Source of the DNA: Chionoecetes opilio
Taxonomy: Eukaryota > Arthropoda > Malacostraca > Decapoda > Majidae
Reading direction: 5' to 3'
Assembly: GCA_016584305.1 (NCBI GenBank)
Contig: JACEEZ010016190.1
Coordinates: 241,001-305,000, forward strand
DNA length: 64,000 bases
Both the position numbers and the translations under genes were made by a program. This document shows positions 59,001 to 64,000 of this stretch, piece by piece; the stretch's first letter is position 1, and every line of letters starts with the position of its first letter. The notes beneath the pieces were generated by a model. That model saw only the letters and a program-made list of their open reading frames with translations. It did not search any database and was not told the DNA's origin.

Positions 59001-60436
59001 ATCTTGTTTTTGCCGATGATGCAGTAATCTTTGCTGAGTCGCTGGAGGTCCTGGTGATGGCTCTCGAGGCGCTGCACGAGGAGGCAAAGCCTTTGGGACT
59101 TGCGGTCTCCTGGCTCAAGACCAAGGTCCAGGTGTTTGGAGACGTACTAGATGAAGCAGTACAGTCTGTTCATGCGTGTGGCGAGGACATTGAGATCTTG
59201 GAAAGTTTTACATACCTTGATAGCGCAGTCCATAATGACGGCGGGTCACGTCAAGAAGCCTTACGGCGGATTGGCATAGCCCACGGTGTTATGGACTCGC
59301 TCAGCGGGAGTATTTGGCGTTGTCGGTACCTGTGCAGGAGGACAAAGATCCGGATCTTCAAGTCGCTTGTGATCCCTGTCCTACTCTATGGTTGTGAGAC
59401 ATGGACACTAAATAGTGATTTGAAGAGACGAATCAATGCCTTTGGTAATAAGTGTCTTCGCAGAATCATGGGGTATCGCTGGGATGATTACGTGTCAAAT
59501 CAGCGATTGCACCGTGAGACTAAATCGAGGCCTATTACCTGCATAGTCCGTCAGCGCCAACTTCGGCTATATGGGCATGTGGCACGCTACCCTGAAACCG
59601 ATCCTTCCCATCGGGTTGTATCTGTAAGAGACAATCCGGCGTGGAGGAGGCCAAGGGGGCGCCCACAAGGCTCGTGGCTGGGGCAAGTTGATGTTTCTTG
59701 TCGAGAGCTGCTTGGTATGGGAAAGGAGCCTGCATGGGAACTCGCGCGTGGTGACCCCCGGGAATGGCGTCGCAGGGTGGGCGAGGCGACGCGCCCCCCG
59801 GCGTATGCCCCTAATGATTGATTGATTGAGCAGGAAGTCGTGAGGTTGGCATTAGTTTGAAGACTTTGGTCACTCCTTTATTTCACTAATTCCTTGTTAC
59901 CTCCTTAGTGCTGCCACTAATATACCGGTCAAATATGAGGTATACATCTGCCGACTCTTGGTAATGACGAATATGTGACCTGAATGCATCGATGTCGTCC
60001 TGAACTAGAGCATTGGAGGCACTGGGCCAAGGAACCACCCATAGTATAGCACAGCCATCGAGATTGTAGGAATCTTTCATGACTTATCGATGTGACCTCT
60101 CAATGGCCAAATAATTCTTTAGGTGTGACTTTTGTGTGGCTCTCATGTCACCATGATCATCAAACATGGAGGTGGCAACTGGTGAAAGTTATGTCGCCAG
60201 CATTGACTCTATGGAAGGTGATCCTTCCCGCTTGCTGGCATTCGGCCTAAGAGCTCGAGCATAAAAAACGCCAGTATCTATTACTTTCTGATCACCAATG
60301 TCAATTTACTTGCGACTGGCAATCATAGGCACAGTTACTCGTTTCAGTGGTTTGTAGAAAACATCTGGCAAGGCTGTTTCAAATTCCTTCTGCTGCTTCA
60401 TTCCCAACTCAAAGGCATCGTCGACCTTCATGTCTT
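56031..60436 (-). pseudogene. Intron-containing PIN/XPG-like nuclease plus CXC-domain protein, broken
   Basis: Upstream part (60436-59833, minus): starts MKVDDAFELGMKQQKEFE, with DGCAILWVVPWP and DVYLIFDRYISGSTK further on. It carries in-frame stops (after PMIASRK, ESMLAT, the SHR before MKDSY, and TRN). After the LINE insertion come three exons with GT/AG borders and consistent phase: about 57300-57084 (KEEADTIILQQ), 56969-56681 (VADDTDVFVLLVHF, LSGCDTVASCFGIGKKK) and 56572-56031. Acidic motifs EEADT, DDTDVF and GCDT followed by a GIGKKK helix-hairpin-helix-like segment resemble FEN1/XPG active sites. The last exon ends with a Cys-rich CXC (tesmin-like) domain, CGCDSLNPCATNRCRC and onwards. 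Similar proteins occur widely in invertebrate genomes as uncharacterised, probably transposon-linked genes; an Academ link is possible. The enzymatic role is inferred. Confidence 0.7.
57300..59828 (+). mobile_element. RTE-type LINE (family E), 5'-truncated in the endonuclease, ORF otherwise open
   Basis: An uninterrupted frame runs from the endonuclease (PPRDTLIVLGDFNATIG; GTDHRLV at about residue 107) through the RT. RT motifs are NNYRGITLLSVTGK (403), YVDLKKAFDSVHRE (472), GVRQGCVLAPSLFN (530) and the catalytic LVFADDAVIF (571). The C-terminus (LLYGCETWTLNS, CLRRIMGYRWDD, GHVARYPE) stops at 59821, and the element ends in (TGAT)n. The first part of the endonuclease is missing, the usual sign of incomplete reverse transcription. 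Because 842 codons remain open it is a young insertion, much younger than the gene it interrupts. The 5' limit is approximate (57297-57310). Confidence 0.87.
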
Positions 60437-61007
60437 GAAATTAAGCATAATTGATTTCGGTGTTCCTTTAGCTTGACTATTGCTCACAACCAGCACCTAG
60501 CAAAATATGTTATTGCATAAAATGACCTTGCACCACCCTTTATCACATTCAACATGCAGCATATTCATATATATAAATATATATACTCTTAAATTGTATA
60601 AAGAAACAAATTATCATACCATGAATTGCAGAGACAGCCTTATATATGAATTTTCTGCAATTATGGGAAAGAAAATACCCTTGACCTGGTCATTTGTCCT
60701 TGAACATTACCTCATAGGGTTTCAAAAGTGTATCTAATGAGTCGGGCATCATTAAAAACCTATAAATCAACCCAAAGATCATTGAAATCGGTCAAGGGAT
60801 TCATGAACTAGCTATTTCACAGCAAATATCAGGCTCCGGTGGGCATCTTGGCGGCCATCTTGAATTTTGAGAAATGCTCAAGGGTGTGCTCAATTTACCA
60901 GCCAGTTTATGTTTATGGGATACCTTAGGCCTCAGAATCAAGTGAGAAAAAAACTATATCCATCAAGTCAGGGTTCACCATAAAAATTTGCTTTGGCTGC
61001 CTGACTA

Positions 61008-62050
61008 TTACGCAGTAGGCTGCTGCAATACTGTTCTCTTTCTAAGAAAGATGATTGTGCTCGTGGGTGACAGAGAAGAGCGCGTATATGCTTACTGCAG
61101 TATGGCGCACGAGGCAATGGCTGGTACCAAGAGTCAAGGCGGTAGAGGGACGAACGACGAACGGCAGAGAAAAGGTATCATAAAGAGGATACTTTTTTGA
61201 ACGAAGAGCAGCGACGGCAGCCGGCAGTCAGGGTCGAAGACACGGGTATCCCCGTGTCTTCCCGCAACCTTCGATGCATTTTTATTACTTTCCTAATCTG
61301 GAGGGATGAATATATATATTTAACAAGATATCTTGCAATAAGTATTTAAGTATAAGTACAACATTAATAGGTATTACATATGTGGCAATAAGTGATTTGA
61401 GTGACAATACTACAGGAGATTCGGGGTAGCGGGGTGGGTCGTGTTTAAGTCTCCCGCCATCCTCAAGGTCGCTGCCAGATCCCGCAAGGAAGTTTCTCTT
61501 ACCGTACATGTTTACATGTGCAGTAAGACAAACTTACCCATACACGCCTCTACTGTTAATTAACTTTATAAAATATATATTTCACCAACTTCATAACCGA
61601 GCAACGTTTCTATTGATGTTTTTGATGAGTATACGGGCATCTCTGCATTATAGTCACACCAAGGCAAGGCATTTTGAAGGAACACTGTTACCAATACACA
61701 GGCGCGTGCATACCTTACGCGTGCAACCGACCCTGCCTTCCTGTCAACTCTTGTTAACGATTTGATAGCTCTGCCTCGACCTAGCCTTCGTCGGTGCCTC
61801 GCCGTTCGTCGCCCGCCAGCCTTGTCTCTTGGTACAAGCCAATGAGTTGAGTTCATTAACAGGGACCTTGAGAGTAGCGGCTGCCACTCTGTTGGAGGGT
61901 AGAGGATGGAGTAGTGCTCGAGGGAGTATGGCCTAGCCTACCACTACGACTCCCTACCCATTCTTTTAATTAACGCTCGGCTAAATTATTAATTTATTTA
62001 TATGTTTGCTTGTGTAATGTTATGTTCACTTGTATCTTATTTGTGTTGAT
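61008..62050. other. Interior of the hAT-like element, right side; no gene
   Basis: I see no recognisable coding region. Frames are short and do not match known domains. Confidence 0.4.
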
Positions 62051-62191
62051 GTATTGATTTGGGCAAAATATTCGCATATTCGCAAACAAATACGACTGGG
62101 AGTGCGAATGCGAATGCGAATGCGAATATTAAAAAAAACATGCGAATATTCGCAATTGCGAATGCGAATGCGAATATTCGTTCCATCACTA

Positions 62192-62232
62192 ACACACACA
62201 CACACACACATACACACACACACATACACACA

Positions 62233-62305
<73 letters not shown>

Positions 62306-62334
62306 ACACACACATACACACACACACACACACA
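62192..62334. repeat. (AC)n microsatellite, right part
   Basis: AC array with ACAT interruptions, between the hAT-like right end and a SINE II copy. Confidence 0.96.
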
Positions 62335-62335
62335 C

Positions 62336-62735
62336 CGCTCGTTGGTCCTGTGGATAAGATCGTGGAGCGCCATTCTGTGGTTAGTCGATTTGAATCCCCG
62401 CTCGCTCCCATGATGTTTTACTGACAAATGCGGGCGGTTACTGCCCTCCTTTGAGCAAGGGGATGGCGTGCATGGCGTGTGTGGTCTCAGTATTACCCAA
62501 AGATTGGTCATTATGAGCTTCAAACTCGTTATGAGAGGGTGAAACTTGCGATCGCGAGCCCGACTAGCGAAGACATGACCGTGGGTGATACGCGTTTGCA
62601 TGCCTTGAAGCCCGGAGCCGGTCATTATGAACTTCATGCTCGTTTCGGGAGGGTGAAACTTGCGATTGAAGCCGACTAGCGTGGACAAAACCGTGGGTGA
62701 TTGATTACCCACACACACTTGCATGCCTTGAAGCC
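62336..62735 (+). repeat. SINE family II copy with duplicated tail
   Basis: Starts GCTCGTTGGTCCTGTGG and has a B-box-like GATTTGAATCCCC, GAGCAAGGGGATGGCG and GAGGGTGAAACTTGCGATCG, with a tail ACCGTGGGTGA at 62580. The tail half (GTCATTATGA through GACCGTGGGTGA) is repeated at 62615-62700. Confidence 0.8.
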
Positions 62736-62739
62736 GGAA

Positions 62740-63430
62740 CCATGGCTTGAAGTAGGGATTATGGGCATGTTCATGATGAGAGAGCTCTTCTCGAGGAAGA
62801 GAAAGATGACAAGGATGAAGAATAGTAAGAAGAGAAGTTGGAGAAAGTTAAATAAGAAGATATGGAGGTATGATAGGAAGGAACTTAAGAATATGAGACA
62901 TTGGGATAGCTGAGAATATAGGAAGAGGAAGAGTAAGAGGGGAGGTTGCAAAGGAGCAACATAAGTTAAATCTTAACCCTTGAGACCCAGAGCGTAATTT
63001 ATATTGTAAATTGGCTACCATCAGACGATTTTTGTTTATATAAACAACATTCTATAGATATGACCTGTTTAGTATCCTTGTCTACTAACTAATTTTGGTA
63101 TATGCAGTTATTTTTCGTATTTTTATGGCTCGACAACATACAATTTTTTATAAGGAAAGATTAGGGCGTGATGGGGTTGATAAATAATGCACCGTAAGTA
63201 TAAAGTATGAGAGAGAAAAGGGAGGAGAAGAATATAAGGAATATGATAAAAGCTATTGTAAGGCGAGATAAAGGAGAAAGCAAATTAATAAGATAAGGCA
63301 AATAAAGAAGTAAAGATAGAGGTGGAGGAGGAAGAGGAGGAGGAGGAGGAGGAGTAGGATTATCGTAAGTCTTTAAGAGTTCAAGAGAAAAAAATTTACG
63401 CAAAAAATAGAAAATGAAAAATGGTAAGAA
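62740..63430. repeat. Purine-rich (A/G) low-complexity region; no gene
   Basis: Two stretches (62770-62945 and 63205-63360) are almost all A and G with irregular AGAAGAGGA repeats. The interval 62950-63200 is AT-rich and unassigned. Confidence 0.6.
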
Positions 63431-63585
<155 letters not shown>

Positions 63586-64000
63586 AACGAAAGCAAACCT
63601 ATATGAGAAGAAAAAACTGAAATACGAGAAAAGGAGGAAAGCTATCAAAGACATGAAAAGGAATAAAGGGAAGGAGAGCAGAAAAAGGAGGAGGAAGAGG
63701 ACCAAAAGAAGAATGAGGAGAAGGAAGGGGAATGACACAATCGATTTTCATGTGCGTTATCGTAATTTTGACTCTTCACTGTTATGCATTGAATACAACA
63801 CGCAATACTGAACACAAGTCAGTGTGCCAGTCGGTGAAGCTGGAATGTGTCGTCCCTTGAATTATTGGCCGTTGGGGTTGGGTCTTCAATCACTCGCCCT
63901 GACACGCTCCTGTCGTCCTTATTCACTTCCTTGACCAGATTTTCTTGATCCAGGAATGTCATCTTTCAATCTAACCCAAGATCTATCTATTCCTCGTTTT
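63586..64000. other. Unassigned sequence at the window end
   Basis: Purine-rich to 63735, then ordinary sequence without a recognised feature. Confidence 0.4.

Larger units (their letters stand above)
55417..61007 (-). mobile_element. DNA transposon with about 0.5-kb TIRs carrying a PIN/XPG-CXC gene
   Basis: Sequence 55440-55970 is repeated in reverse complement at 60440-60985 with high identity. Both copies contain ACCTTAGGCCTCAGAATC/inverse, AAGATGGCCGCCAAGATGCC, ATGATGCCCGACTCATTAG and GGTGCTGGTTGTGA. The outermost bases are TAGTCAGGGAGCC on the left and, inverted, TAGTCAGGCAGCC on the right. TTA at 55414-55416 and 61008-61010 is a plausible 3-bp duplication. Between the TIRs lies one minus-strand gene (56031-60436), itself split by an RTE insertion. 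Without the RTE the element is about 3.1 kb. No DDE transposase, helicase or integrase is recognisable. The nuclease-like gene may be accessory, with the real transposase supplied in trans. Confidence 0.75.
55039..62191. mobile_element. hAT-like TIR element (outer layer of the nest)
   Basis: It starts TAGTGATGGACCGAAT and ends with the inverse ATTCGTTCCATCACTA. Subterminal GCGAATGCGAATGCGAATATT-type repeats are present at both ends (55070-55135 and 62055-62180). Flanks ATATACAC and ACACACAC could be an 8-bp duplication within an AC array. TAGTGATGG-type ends and 8-bp sites fit hAT. No transposase is visible in its own sequence (55170-55416 and 61008-62050), so this is a non-autonomous element enlarged by later insertions. 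Confidence 0.7.

Noticed and set aside
61566..61856. 96-codon minus-strand ORF
   Set aside because: No domain, and it sits within the non-coding interior of the hAT-like element.

Overview
This window looks like a piece of a large, repeat-rich arthropod genome, most probably a decapod crustacean (crab or shrimp). The reasons are the very high density of long (AC)n, (AG)n, (AT)n and (AAT)n microsatellites, degenerate TTAGG-type (arthropod telomere-like) tracts, several tRNA-derived SINE families, and CR1, RTE, Jockey/I-type and Gypsy elements next to one another. There is no bacterial gene organisation. I could not recognise any intact, ordinary host gene. The only host-gene candidate is a short possible exon at 54692-54806.

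Layout. 1-2215: a GC-rich, homopolymer-rich block of doubtful base accuracy. 2320-3740: microsatellite plus two broken LINE fragments. 3970-8160: a complete non-autonomous Helitron (5' TC, 3' CTAG, A|T target) that has swallowed a 3.35-kb foldback element, which contains further palindromes and TTAGG-like tracts. 8161-13590: mostly unassigned, with (TA)n arrays, a Tigger-like remnant and tRNA-SINE copies. 13590-19320: a decayed Jockey-like LINE split by a hAT-like MITE, then an RTE fragment. 19335-21635: a deleted Gypsy retrotransposon with one LTR. 21920-22644: a short sister copy of the Helitron without the foldback insert. 22797-29055: microsatellites, SINEs, LINE tails and a TIR/MITE cluster. 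29500-37580: an old LINE (G) interrupted by a 6-kb Jockey/I-like LINE (F), which has an 11-bp target duplication, ORF1 with zinc knuckles, ORF2 with endonuclease and RT, and a tandemly repeated 5' region. 38010-44825: CR1 fragments, large foldback structures and a (CT)n array. 45100-50898: LINE D and an almost complete CR1 element with an SGNH-esterase ORF1 fragment. 51740-54600: foldback element, SINE, hairpin repeats and a hAT transposase remnant. 55039-62191: a three-layer nest of a hAT-like TIR element containing a long-TIR DNA transposon containing an RTE LINE. 62192-64000: microsatellite, SINE and purine-rich sequence.

The most interesting unit is the middle layer of the last nest (55417-61007). 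It has about 0.5-kb terminal inverted repeats and a likely 3-bp TTA duplication, and it carries one intron-containing gene. That gene combines a PIN/XPG (FEN-like) nuclease-type domain with a C-terminal cysteine-rich CXC domain. I see no recognisable transposase. The copy is a pseudogene with stops in its 5' part and a LINE in the middle, but the family behind it may be an under-described class of nuclease-bearing transposons. Other notable points are the foldback-in-foldback-in-Helitron nest with telomere-like repeats, LINE and SINE tails that repeatedly end in (AC)n, and the 40.1-44.4 kb palindrome cluster.
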